A stretch of DNA of 64,000 nucleotides, taken from contig NZ_VRYZ01000006.1 of assembly GCF_008064635.1 (NCBI RefSeq), positions 62,001 to 126,000 on the forward strand. Direction: 5' to 3'. Below the pieces are notes generated by a model, which saw only the letters and a program-made list of their open reading frames with translations, was not told the origin of the DNA and did no database searches. Source of the DNA: Parahaliea aestuarii (GTDB lineage: Bacteria > Pseudomonadota > Gammaproteobacteria > Pseudomonadales > Halieaceae). The position numbers and the translations under genes are program-made. Shown here piece by piece: positions 15,089 through 24,348 of the stretch. Within the stretch, counting starts at the first letter, position 1; every line of letters begins with the position of its first letter.

Positions 15089-15762
15089 CAGCCCTCTTCC
15101 TCCAGCAGGTAGCCAACACCGCGCATCGTGCGGATTGTCAGCCCGGAGTCTTTCAGCCTGCGACGCAAGCGATGGACATAGACTTCTACCGCATTGTCAC
15201 CGACTTCTTCTCCCTGGGTCACCAGACGCTGCGCAAGGCGCGCCTTGGTCACGACACGCGGACTGTTCAGGGCCAGCGCCTCGAGCACTTCGTATTCACG
15301 GGAGGGCAGTTCGAGGCGTACAGTTCCCAACGAAGCTGAGCGGTGAAAAGGGGAGACGCTCAATATACCGACAGCGACTTCATCCGTAGCCTGTGCATTG
15401 CTGCGACGCAGCAGCGCCCTGACCCGCGCCTCGAACTCGCGCAGATCGAAGGGCTTTTCAAGATAGTCATCTGCACCGGCGTCCAGGGCAATCACCTGCT
15501 GCTCGATCCCGTCCCTCGCTGTCAGCACCAGCACCGGCGTGCGATCCCGCCGCGAGCGCAATCTGCGCAGCACGTCCACGCCATCCATGTCGGGCAGCCC
15601 CAGGTCCAGAATCACCAGATCCATATCATAGGCGCACAACATCCCGTCAGCACGGGCGCCGTGCGTAACATGGGTAGCGCTGTGCCCCGCCTGGCGAAAC
15701 GCTTTCAGCAGGCCTTCAGCGATAAGCGGATCGTCTTCCACCAGCAGGATATTCATAGGCAT
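15088..15762 (-). CDS. Response regulator, OmpR/PhoB family (TctD/QseB-like)
   Basis: The 224-residue protein has a receiver domain (acidic pair EDD at 9-11, phospho-acceptor Asp about 53 in ILDLGLPDMDG, switch Thr in LTARD, Lys in EKPFD). A winged-helix DNA-binding domain (VRLELPSREYEVLEAL to NAVEVYVHRLRRRL) follows. It precedes and overlaps its kinase gene. The 151-bp region between this gene and sulP is the likely site of autoregulation and of transporter control. Confidence 0.92.
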   Translation of the reverse strand: MPMNILLVEDDPLIAEGLLKAFRQAGHSATHVTHGARADGMLCAYDMDLVILDLGLPDMDGVDVLRRLRSRRDRTPVLVLTARDGIEQQVIALDAGADDYLEKPFDLREFEARVRALLRRSNAQATDEVAVGILSVSPFHRSASLGTVRLELPSREYEVLEALALNSPRVVTKARLAQRLVTQGEEVGDNAVEVYVHRLRRRLKDSGLTIRTMRGVGYLLEEEG

Positions 15763-15913
15763 ACCAGAAAATTGATAAGGAGGATGTGACCCTGCAGAAC
15801 AGGCAAAGTTCTGTGCCGGAGAAAAAACAAAGAAAATGCGGCGCTTGAAAGGTTGTTGAAAGCTTTGCTCTCTAGGCTAGGCAGCCCATCCAGTTCCAGA
15901 GGACCTCGCAGCA

Positions 15914-17488
15914 ATGAGCCTGCAACACCTGAAGAAAGACATCCCGGCCAGTATTGTCGTCTTTTTCGTCGCCCTGCCCCTGTGTCTGGGCGTCGCTCTC
16001 GCATCCGGCGCGCCGCTGTTTTCCGGCCTGATTGCCGGCATTGTCGGCGGCATCGTGGTGGGCGGTATCAGCCGCTCCGCACTTGGTGTTTCGGGCCCGG
16101 CAGCGGGCCTCACCGTCATCGTACTCAGCGCCATCGAAAGCCTCGGGGCCTACGAAACCTTCCTGCTTGCCGTCGTACTCGGCGGCATCCTGCAGGTCGT
16201 GCTCGGCGCCTTGCGCGCCGGCGTGCTCGGTTACTTCTTTCCCACCTCGGTGATCAACGGCATGCTGACCGGCATCGGCCTGATCATTATCCTGAAACAG
16301 ATTCCCTATGCTTTTGGCCTCGGCGACAATGCCACTGGCGACATCGCGATGATGGAGTCGGGAGGCGCCGCTGCCGCCACGTCGCTGTCAGGGCTATTCG
16401 CCATGGTTCACCCCGGGGTACTGCTGATTTCACTGATTTCTCTCGCCATCCTGATTGGCTGGGAAAGCAGAGCAATCAAACAGAACCGCTGGCTGGGCAT
16501 GCTGCCGGGGCCGGTTGTCGCCGTATCCGTCGCCGTACTGCTGCATTTTGCTTTCGCCGGATCCGACAGCCTGGCACTGTTGCAATCGCAGCTGGTCAGC
16601 GTGCCTGTTGCCTCCGGTTTCGGTGAATTCGTCAGCCTCTTCACGCTGCCCGACTTTTCCCAGATCACCAACTCCGCAGTGTGGACCGTTGCCATAACCA
16701 TCGCCGTGGTGGCCAGCCTGGAAACGCTGCTGAGCGTCGAAGCCATCGACAAGATGGATCCGCAGAAACGCACCACCCCGACCAACCGCGAACTGGTGGC
16801 GCAGGGCGTGGGCAACAGCGTCTCCGGCCTGATTGGCGGTCTGCCGGTCACCCAGGTGATTGTGCGCAGTTCGGTCAACCTGCAAACCGGCGCCCAGTCC
16901 AAGGCATCCACCATGATCCACGGCGGCCTGCTGCTGGTCTGCGTTGCCACTCTCCCGCACTGGCTGAACGTCATTCCTCTGGGCGTGCTGGCGGCCGTCC
17001 TGCTGGTGACCGGCTACAAGCTGGCCAAACCGGCCCTGTTCCGCAAAATGTGGGACTGCGGCCTGGAGCAATTCCTGCCCTTTATTGTGACCGTCAGCGC
17101 CGTGGTTCTGACCGATCTGCTGACCGGGGTCGGCCTGGGCATGGCGATCGCCATCCTGGCGCTGCTACAGCGCAACTACCGCAATTCACACTTCCTGCAC
17201 CGGCGCGAGAGCACCGAACAGAACAACCGGCTGCTGGTTACCCTGCGCCTGGCGGAAGAGGTGACCTTCCTCAACAAGGGCGCCATCCGCAAGGAGCTGA
17301 GCGAAATCCCGGACCACGCCCATGTCGTGATCGACAAGCGCGGCAGCGTCTATATCAACTACGATGTCGAGGAAGCGCTGGCGGACTTTATCAGCACCGC
17401 GGAAACCCGCGGGATTGCCGTCGACATTCTTGAGCCGGAACCTGAAACCAGGGCACAGCCGCGCTCAGACATGCTGGTAGCAGCCTGA
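15914..17488 (+). CDS. SulP family inorganic anion transporter
   Basis: The 524-residue permease begins with an amphipathic segment and the SulP TM1 motif PASIVVFFVALPLCLGVALASG. About 11-12 TM helices follow (GVSGPAAGLTVIV, GGLPVTQVIVRSSVNLQTGAQ, the conserved family core). The cytoplasmic STAS region after residue 430 is short (about 95 residues) and lacks the usual Ser-x4-Asp phospho-site pattern. Family members carry sulfate, bicarbonate or other anions. The closely following UspA-like gene and the divergent two-component system suggest a regulated uptake unit, and bicarbonate is one candidate. Substrate is not determined. Confidence 0.9.
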   Translation: MSLQHLKKDIPASIVVFFVALPLCLGVALASGAPLFSGLIAGIVGGIVVGGISRSALGVSGPAAGLTVIVLSAIESLGAYETFLLAVVLGGILQVVLGALRAGVLGYFFPTSVINGMLTGIGLIIILKQIPYAFGLGDNATGDIAMMESGGAAAATSLSGLFAMVHPGVLLISLISLAILIGWESRAIKQNRWLGMLPGPVVAVSVAVLLHFAFAGSDSLALLQSQLVSVPVASGFGEFVSLFTLPDFSQITNSAVWTVAITIAVVASLETLLSVEAIDKMDPQKRTTPTNRELVAQGVGNSVSGLIGGLPVTQVIVRSSVNLQTGAQSKASTMIHGGLLLVCVATLPHWLNVIPLGVLAAVLLVTGYKLAKPALFRKMWDCGLEQFLPFIVTVSAVVLTDLLTGVGLGMAIAILALLQRNYRNSHFLHRRESTEQNNRLLVTLRLAEEVTFLNKGAIRKELSEIPDHAHVVIDKRGSVYINYDVEEALADFISTAETRGIAVDILEPEPETRAQPRSDMLVAA

Positions 17489-17513
17489 TCGGCGGCGAGC
17501 GCTGGAGACCGTC

Positions 17514-18446
17514 ATGAGAGTACTTTTGCCCATCTGTCCTGACACCGACCTGCAGCGGCTGGGGCCCTACTTCGCGCTGCGCTTCGATACAGCGAAAATC
17601 GACCTCGATGTCCTTATGGTCACCCCTCAGGCGCCGACTGCCACAACCGGCGATCAGGGGCAGGTTCTGGACGAGATCGCCCGCGATTTTATCCTCACTT
17701 ACAGAGTGCGCTCAGTGCGCGTCCACCTGATGACTGGCGACTTCACTGAATCGCTGGTTGCCAGCGCCCTGCAGTATCACAGCAATATCATTCTGCTACA
17801 CGATACAGAAGGGCAGGGCCGCAGTTTCAATGTCGGCATTCACAAGCTTGCGCGCCAGCTGTTCAAGCGAACACGCTGTTCACTGGAGGTGGTCAATGCG
17901 TCTGCCATTGCCCCCGAAACCGCTGGTATGCCAATGCAGGTGGTGATACCACTGCTTGCCCGCGAGCTGGGCAGCTTCCCCTGCGATCGCCTGGTTGCCC
18001 TGCCCTGGCAGCGGGGCTCGACGCTCCGAATCTGCATGCAAATGCCACCGGCTTTCGATAGCAACGCCCTCGAAGTGAGCCCCTCGTCCATCCTGCTGGC
18101 ACAGGAAGCACAGCGCGATGCCTACCCGCAACTGGAGGGCGAGCTGAGTGCACTGTGCCTGGATCTCGCCGCGCGCATGGGAGAGCAGGTCGATGTCGAT
18201 TTCAGCATACTGGAGGATCGAACCGACGCGCTGGAATCACTACTGTCCACGCTGGAGGGGCACACCCTGATCCTGCAAATCTGTCGGGGATCGGCCAAAC
18301 TGCCTGCACCCTCCCCGTGGAGGCGCACGCCCCCACAGCTCGCACCACACTCGCTGCTGTTACTGCAGGCCCGGGAACAAGGCACCTCCAGTGCCTGCTA
18401 CCGCGCGGATGCGGAGCTCGGTGTGTACCCACTGCCGGTAAACTAG
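17514..18446 (+). CDS. Universal-stress-protein-like protein, tandem UspA-like
   Basis: The 310-residue product follows the SulP gene by 25 nt with its own GGAGA ribosome-binding site. The N-terminal half has a Rossmann-like pattern (VLLPICPDTD, ALQYHSNIILLHDTEG) like UspA. The C-terminal half repeats a strand-helix pattern (MQVVIPLLARELG ... LEGHTLILQICRGS). The ATP-binding G-x2-G-x9-G(S/T) motif is not clearly present. It may be a regulatory partner of the transporter. I do not recognise a named family beyond the USP-like fold, and that call is tentative. Confidence 0.55.
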   Translation: MRVLLPICPDTDLQRLGPYFALRFDTAKIDLDVLMVTPQAPTATTGDQGQVLDEIARDFILTYRVRSVRVHLMTGDFTESLVASALQYHSNIILLHDTEGQGRSFNVGIHKLARQLFKRTRCSLEVVNASAIAPETAGMPMQVVIPLLARELGSFPCDRLVALPWQRGSTLRICMQMPPAFDSNALEVSPSSILLAQEAQRDAYPQLEGELSALCLDLAARMGEQVDVDFSILEDRTDALESLLSTLEGHTLILQICRGSAKLPAPSPWRRTPPQLAPHSLLLLQAREQGTSSACYRADAELGVYPLPVN

Positions 18447-18474
18447 GAGACGGCGAGGAAGCGCTCGCAGCGGA

Positions 18475-18508
18475 CCGCCGGGGAGCGACGCAAATCAAAC
18501 CCCGGCGG
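18475..18508. terminator. Candidate bidirectional hairpin between convergent genes
   Basis: CCGCCGGGG at 18475-18483 pairs perfectly with CCCCGGCGG at 18500-18508, leaving a 16-nt loop. There is no T-tract. Its place between the two convergent 3' ends suggests a termination or mRNA-end role. Confidence 0.35.
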
Positions 18509-18514
18509 AACGAT

Positions 18515-19864
18515 TCAAGCGTCGATCAGGGCGAGCAGTTCGCGGGTTTTAGCCTGCATCAATGCATTATCGGCACGCGATTCCACATTCAGCCGCACCA
18601 CCGGCTCGGTATTGGACATGCGCAGGTTAAAGCGCCAGTCGGCAAAGCTCATGCTCAGGCCGTCGACTTTCTCGACTGACTCGGCAGTGTCTGCATAGCG
18701 TCCCTCGACGTCCGCCAGCACCGCGGCCGGATCCTCGATAGTGCGATTGATTTCACCGCTACAGGGATAGGCCGCCATGCGCTCCTCTACCATGGCCGAA
18801 AGAGGCTTGCCGTGCTGGGCCATCAGGCCGGTCACCAGCAGCCAGGGAATCATGCCGCTGTCGCAGTAGGCGAAGTCACGGAAGTAGTGGTGGGCGCTCA
18901 TCTCACCGCCGTAGATCGCATTTTCCTTGCGCATGCGCTCCTTGATGAAGGCGTGGCCGGTTTTGCTCTGGATGGCCTTGCCGCCATGCGCTTCGGTGAT
19001 GGCGACGGTATTCCAGGTCAGGCGCGGATCGTGGACGATGCCGGCACCGCGCTCCTTCTGTAGAAAGGCTTCCGCCAGTAGCCCCACCAGGTAATAGCCC
19101 TCGATAAAATCGCCCTGCTCGTCAAAGAAGAAGCAGCGGTCAAAGTCACCGTCCCAGGCAATGCCGAGGTCGGCACCGTGTTCGCGCACCGCGGCAATCG
19201 TCGCCGCGCGATTTTCCTCCAGCAGCGGGTTGGGTACCCCGTTGGGGAAATTGCCGTCGGGCTCGTGATGCAGTTTGATGAACTCAAACGGCAGGTGTGG
19301 TTCCAGCAGGTCAACGATTCGCCCGGCACCGCCATTGCCGGCATCCACCACAATTTTCAGCGGTTTGAGTGCGGCCACGTCGACATAGCCAAGGAGGTGA
19401 TCTACATAAGCCGTATCGGTGTCAAGCTTGTGCAACTCGCCGCGCTTCTGCGCGGGCGTAAAGGCGTTGCGCTCTGCCAGATCGCGAATATCGAACAATC
19501 CGGTGTCACCGGAAATGGGCTTGGACTCCTCGCGCACAAATTTCATGCCGTTGTAGTCCTTGGGGTTGTGGCTCGCGGTCACTGCGATACCGCCATCCAT
19601 ACCAGCGTGAGAGGTGGCGAAGTAAATCTCCTCGGTGCCACTCAGGCCGATGTCGTAAACATCGACTCCCTGCTCCATCAGGCCCTCGCTGAGGGCGGCC
19701 TTGATGGCCTCGCTGGTGAGACGGATATCGTGGCCCACCACCACCTTCTCCGGTTTCACCACCTCGGCGTAGGCGCGCCCGATGCGGCGGGCAATGTCCT
19801 CGTTGAGCTGGTCGGGGATGCGCCCGCGCACGTCGTAGGCCTTGAAGCAGGTAATCTTGTCCAC
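18515..19864 (-). CDS. manB: Phosphomannomutase (CpsG/ManB type)
   Basis: The 449-residue protein begins [20 protein letters not shown], the typical start of CpsG/ManB phosphohexomutases. The active-site phosphoserine loop [11 protein letters not shown], metal-loop DGDFDR and sugar-binding [10 protein letters not shown] are present. The enzyme converts mannose-6-phosphate to mannose-1-phosphate for GDP-mannose. The frame is open upstream, but GTG at 19864 gives the family length and lies 7 nt after the galU stop with AAGGGA ahead of it. It is the last gene of manC-galU-manB. Confidence 0.93.
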   Translation of the reverse strand: MDKITCFKAYDVRGRIPDQLNEDIARRIGRAYAEVVKPEKVVVGHDIRLTSEAIKAALSEGLMEQGVDVYDIGLSGTEEIYFATSHAGMDGGIAVTASHNPKDYNGMKFVREESKPISGDTGLFDIRDLAERNAFTPAQKRGELHKLDTDTAYVDHLLGYVDVAALKPLKIVVDAGNGGAGRIVDLLEPHLPFEFIKLHHEPDGNFPNGVPNPLLEENRAATIAAVREHGADLGIAWDGDFDRCFFFDEQGDFIEGYYLVGLLAEAFLQKERGAGIVHDPRLTWNTVAITEAHGGKAIQSKTGHAFIKERMRKENAIYGGEMSAHHYFRDFAYCDSGMIPWLLVTGLMAQHGKPLSAMVEERMAAYPCSGEINRTIEDPAAVLADVEGRYADTAESVEKVDGLSMSFADWRFNLRMSNTEPVVRLNVESRADNALMQAKTRELLALIDA

Positions 19865-19871
19865 GGCTGCG

Positions 19872-20702
19872 CTATCCCTTCTTGTTGTAGATGTTTTCGT
19901 AAACGTAGTTGGTGGCCTCGACAAAGCCCGGCACACTGCCGCAGTCGAAGCGGCGTCCCTTGAACTTGTAGGCCATCACGCAGCCCTGTTTGGCCTGGGT
20001 CTGCAGGGCATCGGTCAGCTGCACCTCGCCATTGGCGCCCGGCGGGGTGTCGCGAATGATGTCGAAAATATCGGGGGTGAGGATATAGCGGCCAATGATG
20101 GCGAGATTGGAAGGGGCATCTTCCTGGGTCGGCTTCTCCACCATTTCGTCCACCCGATAGATGCCGTCTTTCAGCGGCTCGCCGGCGATCACTCCGTACT
20201 TGTGCACTTCATCCATCGGCACTTCCTGGATGGCGACGATGGAGCAGCGGAACTGTTTGAACAACTCGACCATCTGCGCCAGCACACCGGGGCCATCGTT
20301 GATGCACAGGTCGTCCGACAGAATCACACCGAAGGGGTCGTTACCGATCAGTGACTGCCCGGTGAGGATGGCGTGGCCCAGGCCCTTCATCTCGCGCTGG
20401 CGCACCATGGTAAAGATACCGTTGTCGAGCACGTTGCGAATGCTGTCCAGGTAGGCTTCCTTGCCGGAACCGGCGATCTGGTGTTCCAGTTCGAAATTGA
20501 TGTCGAAGTGATCCGCGATGGCGCGCTTGCCGCGCCCGGTAACCATGGCGCAGGTATTCATGCCCGCTTCAATGGCTTCTTCCACCCCGTACTGCACCAG
20601 CGGCTTGTTGACGATGGGCAGCATTTCCTTGGGCATGCTCTTGGTGGCTGGCAGGAAGCGGGTGCCGTAGCCGGCGACCGGGAACAGGCATTTGGTGATC
20701 AT
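19872..20702 (-). CDS. galU: UTP-glucose-1-phosphate uridylyltransferase
   Basis: The 276-residue enzyme makes UDP-glucose. It starts [28 protein letters not shown], with the nucleotidyltransferase G-x-G-T-R-x6-K core. It also has the galU features [12 protein letters not shown] and VEKP. The ATG overlaps the manC stop in ATGA, with AGGAG 8 nt upstream. It provides glucosyl donor beside the GDP-mannose enzymes encoded on either side. Confidence 0.96.
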   Translation of the reverse strand: MITKCLFPVAGYGTRFLPATKSMPKEMLPIVNKPLVQYGVEEAIEAGMNTCAMVTGRGKRAIADHFDINFELEHQIAGSGKEAYLDSIRNVLDNGIFTMVRQREMKGLGHAILTGQSLIGNDPFGVILSDDLCINDGPGVLAQMVELFKQFRCSIVAIQEVPMDEVHKYGVIAGEPLKDGIYRVDEMVEKPTQEDAPSNLAIIGRYILTPDIFDIIRDTPPGANGEVQLTDALQTQAKQGCVMAYKFKGRRFDCGSVPGFVEATNYVYENIYNKKG

Positions 20703-22141
20703 GCATCTTTCTCCTTGGGGGGTTCTGATGATTCTGCACCACGACCGTAGACATCTTCAAAACGCACAATGTCGTCTTCACCCAAATAGGTTCCCGACTG
20801 CACTTCAATCAGCTCCAGCGGGATGCGACCAGGGTTGGCCAGGCGGTGCTTGTGCCCGAGGGGAATGTAGGTGGATTCATCCTCGGCCAGCATGAAGACG
20901 CGGTCTTCGCAGGTGACTTCGGCGGTGCCGTGCACCACGATCCAGTGTTCGGCACGGTGGTGGTGCATCTGCAGTGACAGTTTCTGGCCGGGGTTGACGA
21001 TGATGCGCTTGACCTGGAAGCGCTCGCCTTCCACCAGTGATTCGTAGGACCCCCAGGGGCGATACACCTTGGCGTGCAGCTCTGCCTCAGGGCGCTGCTG
21101 GGCCTTCAATGCACTCACCAGCCGCTTGACGTCCTGCACCTGGTTGCGATCGGCCACCAGCACCGCATCGGAGGTTTCCACCACGACCAGGTTCTGTACC
21201 CCGGTCGCCGCCACCAGGCGCGAGTCGCTGCGGAAGTAACTGTCGCTGCAGTTATCCAGCAGCACGTCGCCGCTGGCAACGTTGCCCTGGTCATCCCGCT
21301 CACCCACTTCCCACAGGGCGGACCAGGCACCGATATCGGACCAGCCGCAATCCAGCGCCACCACGCCACCGGCGTCGGTGTGCTCCATTACCGCGTAGTC
21401 GATACTGTCGGAGGGGCAGCGGGCGAAGGCCGCGGCGTCGGGGCGGACGAAATCCAGGTCACTGGCGGCGCCCGCCATGGCCTCGCGGCAGGCCGCCAGC
21501 ATGGCCGGGGCATGTTGCTCCAGTTGGCTCAGGTAGCTATCGGCCCGCAGCAGGAACATGCCGCTGTTCCACAGGTACTCACCACTGTCCAGATAGCCCT
21601 GAGCGGTAACGACATCGGGCTTCTCCACGAAACGATCGAGGTCATAGACGTCGGTACTGATTACCGCACCGCGGCGGATATAGCCGTAGCCGGTTTCCGG
21701 ACTGGAGGGCACCACGCCGAAGGTCATCAGGCGGCCGCTTTCCGCCAGCGGCAGTGCCGCAGCCACCGCGGCGCTGAACGCCTCCACCCGCTGAATCAGG
21801 TGATCCGCGGGCAAGACCAGCATCACTGCTTCGGGATCGAGTGCCTGCAGGTGCAGGGCCGCGAGCGCCACCGCGGGGGCCGTATTGCGCCCGGCCGGCT
21901 CCAGTATCAGGGCCGTCGGCTCGATGTCGATCTGGCGCAACTGCTCCGCCACCATAAAGCGATGCTCTTCGTTGCACACCACCAGCGGCGGCGCCGCGGA
22001 CAGTCCATCGGTGCGCTGCAGCGTCGCCTGCAGCATGGAAAACTCACCCGCCAGGGGCAGCAGTTGCTTGGGATGGAGCTCGCGGGACACCGGCCAGAGT
22101 CGGCTTCCGACCCCGCCCGACAGCAATACCGGGACTAGCAT
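20699..22141 (-). CDS. manC: Bifunctional mannose-1-phosphate guanylyltransferase / mannose-6-phosphate isomerase
   Basis: The 480-residue protein has an N-terminal nucleotidyltransferase domain (VLLSGGVGSRLWPVSRELHPKQ, FVEKP, EYLWNSGMF). A C-terminal cupin domain (RPWGSYESLVEGERFQVKRI, LQMHHHRAEHWIVVHGTAEV, YIPLGHKHRLANPG) supplies the isomerase. The start is set at the second methionine (22141), five bases after AGGAAG. With manB it converts fructose-6-phosphate to GDP-mannose for exopolysaccharide or LPS. Two hairpins precede it (22163-22214). Confidence 0.95.
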   Translation of the reverse strand: MLVPVLLSGGVGSRLWPVSRELHPKQLLPLAGEFSMLQATLQRTDGLSAAPPLVVCNEEHRFMVAEQLRQIDIEPTALILEPAGRNTAPAVALAALHLQALDPEAVMLVLPADHLIQRVEAFSAAVAAALPLAESGRLMTFGVVPSSPETGYGYIRRGAVISTDVYDLDRFVEKPDVVTAQGYLDSGEYLWNSGMFLLRADSYLSQLEQHAPAMLAACREAMAGAASDLDFVRPDAAAFARCPSDSIDYAVMEHTDAGGVVALDCGWSDIGAWSALWEVGERDDQGNVASGDVLLDNCSDSYFRSDSRLVAATGVQNLVVVETSDAVLVADRNQVQDVKRLVSALKAQQRPEAELHAKVYRPWGSYESLVEGERFQVKRIIVNPGQKLSLQMHHHRAEHWIVVHGTAEVTCEDRVFMLAEDESTYIPLGHKHRLANPGRIPLELIEVQSGTYLGEDDIVRFEDVYGRGAESSEPPKEKDA

Positions 22142-22162
22142 ATTCTTCCTTTCGATCATTGG

Positions 22163-22214
22163 CCCGACACGGCGGGCTTAGGGGAAGTCTTGCAAAAGCC
22201 AGGCCGACTTCCCC
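22163..22214. promoter_or_regulatory. Tandem inverted repeats upstream of manC
   Basis: GCCCG/CGGGC (within 22163-22178) is followed by a perfect 9-bp inverted repeat, GGGGAAGTC (22181-22189) and GACTTCCCC (22206-22214). Both lie 22-73 nt upstream of the manC start, in its leader or promoter. They could be an operator or a structured leader. Confidence 0.4.
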
Positions 22215-22402
22215 GGGGGCGACCATGTTAGCCGATTGCCGCCGCGCAGAGCCAGCCGGCGACGTGCTGGACTTGTGGGCCGCAACCATTAGAATGGGCA
22301 CGCTTGAACCATCAACACCCTGACAGGCCTGCACCAAACCGGCCATCACCCGCCCCAAACCGGCGCGCCCCCCGTGCGAATCAGGGCACAACTGGAATCA
22401 CT

Positions 22403-22918
22403 ATGAGCGGAAAAAGCGCATACGCCAAAGACGAACTGGTCGCCTGCGGACTCGGCGAGCTATTCGGCCCCGGCAACGCCCAACTCCCCACCGATAACAT
22501 GCTGATGCTCGATCGCATTATGCATATCGCCTCAGAAGGCGGGCGGTACGGCAAGGGTGAAATCATCGCCGAACTCGACATCCATCCGGACCTCTGGTTC
22601 TTCCAGTGCCACTTCCCCGGAGACCCGGTGATGCCCGGTTGCCTCGGCCTCGACGCCATGTGGCAGCTGGTCGGTTTCTTCCTCGGCTGGCGCGGCAACC
22701 CGGGCCGCGGCCGCGCGCTGGGTTCCGGCGAAGTCAAATTTACCGGCCAGATCCTGCCCAGTGCCAGCAAGGTGACTTACCACATCCACATGAAGCGGGT
22801 CATCGAGCGCAAACTCATCATGGGTATCGCCGACGGTACTGTGGCGGTCGATGGCAAAGATATCTACCATGCTTCCGACCTGCGGGTTGGCCTGTTCAGT
22901 TCCACGGAGTCCTTCTAG
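22403..22918 (+). CDS. fabA: 3-hydroxydecanoyl-ACP dehydratase/isomerase
   Basis: The 171-residue enzyme introduces the cis double bond in anaerobic unsaturated fatty acid synthesis. The hot-dog fold motif [24 protein letters not shown] contains the catalytic His and the Asp of the paired subunit. Length matches E. coli FabA. The frame is open upstream, but ATG at 22403 ([12 protein letters not shown]) is the conserved start, with a GGAA 8 nt before it. fabB follows after 4 nt. Confidence 0.97.
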   Translation: MSGKSAYAKDELVACGLGELFGPGNAQLPTDNMLMLDRIMHIASEGGRYGKGEIIAELDIHPDLWFFQCHFPGDPVMPGCLGLDAMWQLVGFFLGWRGNPGRGRALGSGEVKFTGQILPSASKVTYHIHMKRVIERKLIMGIADGTVAVDGKDIYHASDLRVGLFSSTESF

Positions 22919-22922
22919 GCTT

Positions 22923-24149
22923 ATGTCCAGACGAGTAGTAGTCACCGGGCTGGGCATCGTATCCTGCCTGGGTAACGATGCACAGACCGTCACTGCAGCC
23001 CTGCGCGAGGGCCGCTCCGGCATCTCCCTGCGCCAGGAACAGATCGATATCGGCATGCGCTCGCACATTGCCGGCGCCCCCGCGATCGACCTGTCTGAAC
23101 ACATCGACCGCAAGCAGCTGCGCTTCATGGCAGACGCCGCCGGCTACGCCTACATTTCCATGCAGCAGGCCATTGCCGACAGCGGGCTGGAAGAGAAAGA
23201 AATCTCCCACGAGCGCACCGGCATTATCGCCGGTTCCGGCGGGGCCTCCTCCGCCAGCCAGACCGAGGCCGCCGACATCCTGCGCGAGCGCGGCCTGCGT
23301 CGGGTCGGCCCCTACCGGGTCACCCAGACCATGGGCAGCACCGTCTCTGCCTGCCTGGCCACCCCCTTCAAGATCAAGGGCGTCAACTACTCCATCTCCT
23401 CCGCCTGCTCCACCAGTGCCCATTGCATCGGCAATGCCATGGAGCAAATACAGATGGGCAAGCAGGACATCGTCTTCGCCGGCGGCGGCGAGGAACTGCA
23501 CTGGACCCTGTCCAGCCTGTTTGACGCCATGGGCGCCCTGTCCACCAAGTACAACGACACCCCGGAGCGCGCCTCACGCGCCTACGACGCCGACCGCGAC
23601 GGCTTCGTCATCGCCGGCGGCGGCGGCATGCTGGTACTGGAAGAGCTGGAGCACGCGAAGGCGCGCGGCGCAAAGATCTACGCCGAACTGGTGGGCTACG
23701 GCGCCACCTCCGACGGCTACGATATGGTCGCGCCCTCCGGCGAAGGCGCGGTGCGCTGCATGCGCCAGGCCCTGTCCACGGTGGAAGGTGCCGTCGATTA
23801 CATCAATGCCCACGGCACCTCGACGCCGGCGGGTGATATCCAGGAATTGAAGGCGGTGCGCACGGCCTACGAGGACCGGGATCACATCCCGGTGATCGGC
23901 TCCACCAAGTCGCTGTCCGGCCACTCGCTGGGCGCGGCCGGGGTGCAGGAAGCGATCTACTCGCTGCTGATGCAGCAGGCGGGCTTTATCGCCGCTTCTG
24001 CCAATATCGAGAATCTGGATCCGGAGGCGGAGGGCCTGCCCATCGCCACCACCCGCCACGACGATGTGGACCTGCAGCGGGTGATGTCGAACAGCTTCGG
24101 CTTCGGCGGCACCAATGCGTCGCTGGTGTTTCAGAAGATGGCGGATTAA
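22923..24149 (+). CDS. fabB: 3-oxoacyl-ACP synthase I
   Basis: The 408-residue condensing enzyme begins [17 protein letters not shown]. It has the Cys nucleophile in [12 protein letters not shown] and the two active-site histidines in [11 protein letters not shown] and [15 protein letters not shown]. FabB extends the cis-3-decenoyl chain produced by FabA, and the two genes form the standard fabAB unit. The start is fixed by homology and by close spacing to fabA. Confidence 0.97.
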   Translation: MSRRVVVTGLGIVSCLGNDAQTVTAALREGRSGISLRQEQIDIGMRSHIAGAPAIDLSEHIDRKQLRFMADAAGYAYISMQQAIADSGLEEKEISHERTGIIAGSGGASSASQTEAADILRERGLRRVGPYRVTQTMGSTVSACLATPFKIKGVNYSISSACSTSAHCIGNAMEQIQMGKQDIVFAGGGEELHWTLSSLFDAMGALSTKYNDTPERASRAYDADRDGFVIAGGGGMLVLEELEHAKARGAKIYAELVGYGATSDGYDMVAPSGEGAVRCMRQALSTVEGAVDYINAHGTSTPAGDIQELKAVRTAYEDRDHIPVIGSTKSLSGHSLGAAGVQEAIYSLLMQQAGFIAASANIENLDPEAEGLPIATTRHDDVDLQRVMSNSFGFGGTNASLVFQKMAD

Positions 24150-24189
24150 GTCTTCCATACCACCTTTTTCTGAACCTACGCTCTCTCAG

Positions 24190-24315
24190 TGCCCGGCACA
24201 CGGGCCAGCGAGGCTCCCTGCAGGACTCTCTGAGACATGGATGTCGAAGAGAAGCCCCCATGGATGGGTTCACGGGGTGTCCTGCAGGGGTTCCCGGCCA
24301 CTGGCGCCGGTCCTC
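24190..24315. repeat. Palindromic interspersed repeat, related copy C
   Basis: Between the convergent fabB and moeA 3' ends is a palindromic element. Perfect 11-bp arms CCCTGCAGGAC (24216-24226) and GTCCTGCAGGG (24279-24289) flank a GACATGGATGTC hairpin and a CCCCCATGGATGGGTTCACG segment. That segment matches copy A's reverse strand closely. Outer limits are approximate. No coding frame with family features is present. Confidence 0.7.
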
Positions 24316-24348
24316 GGACAAAGCTGCCCATGAACCTGGCAACCCAAG

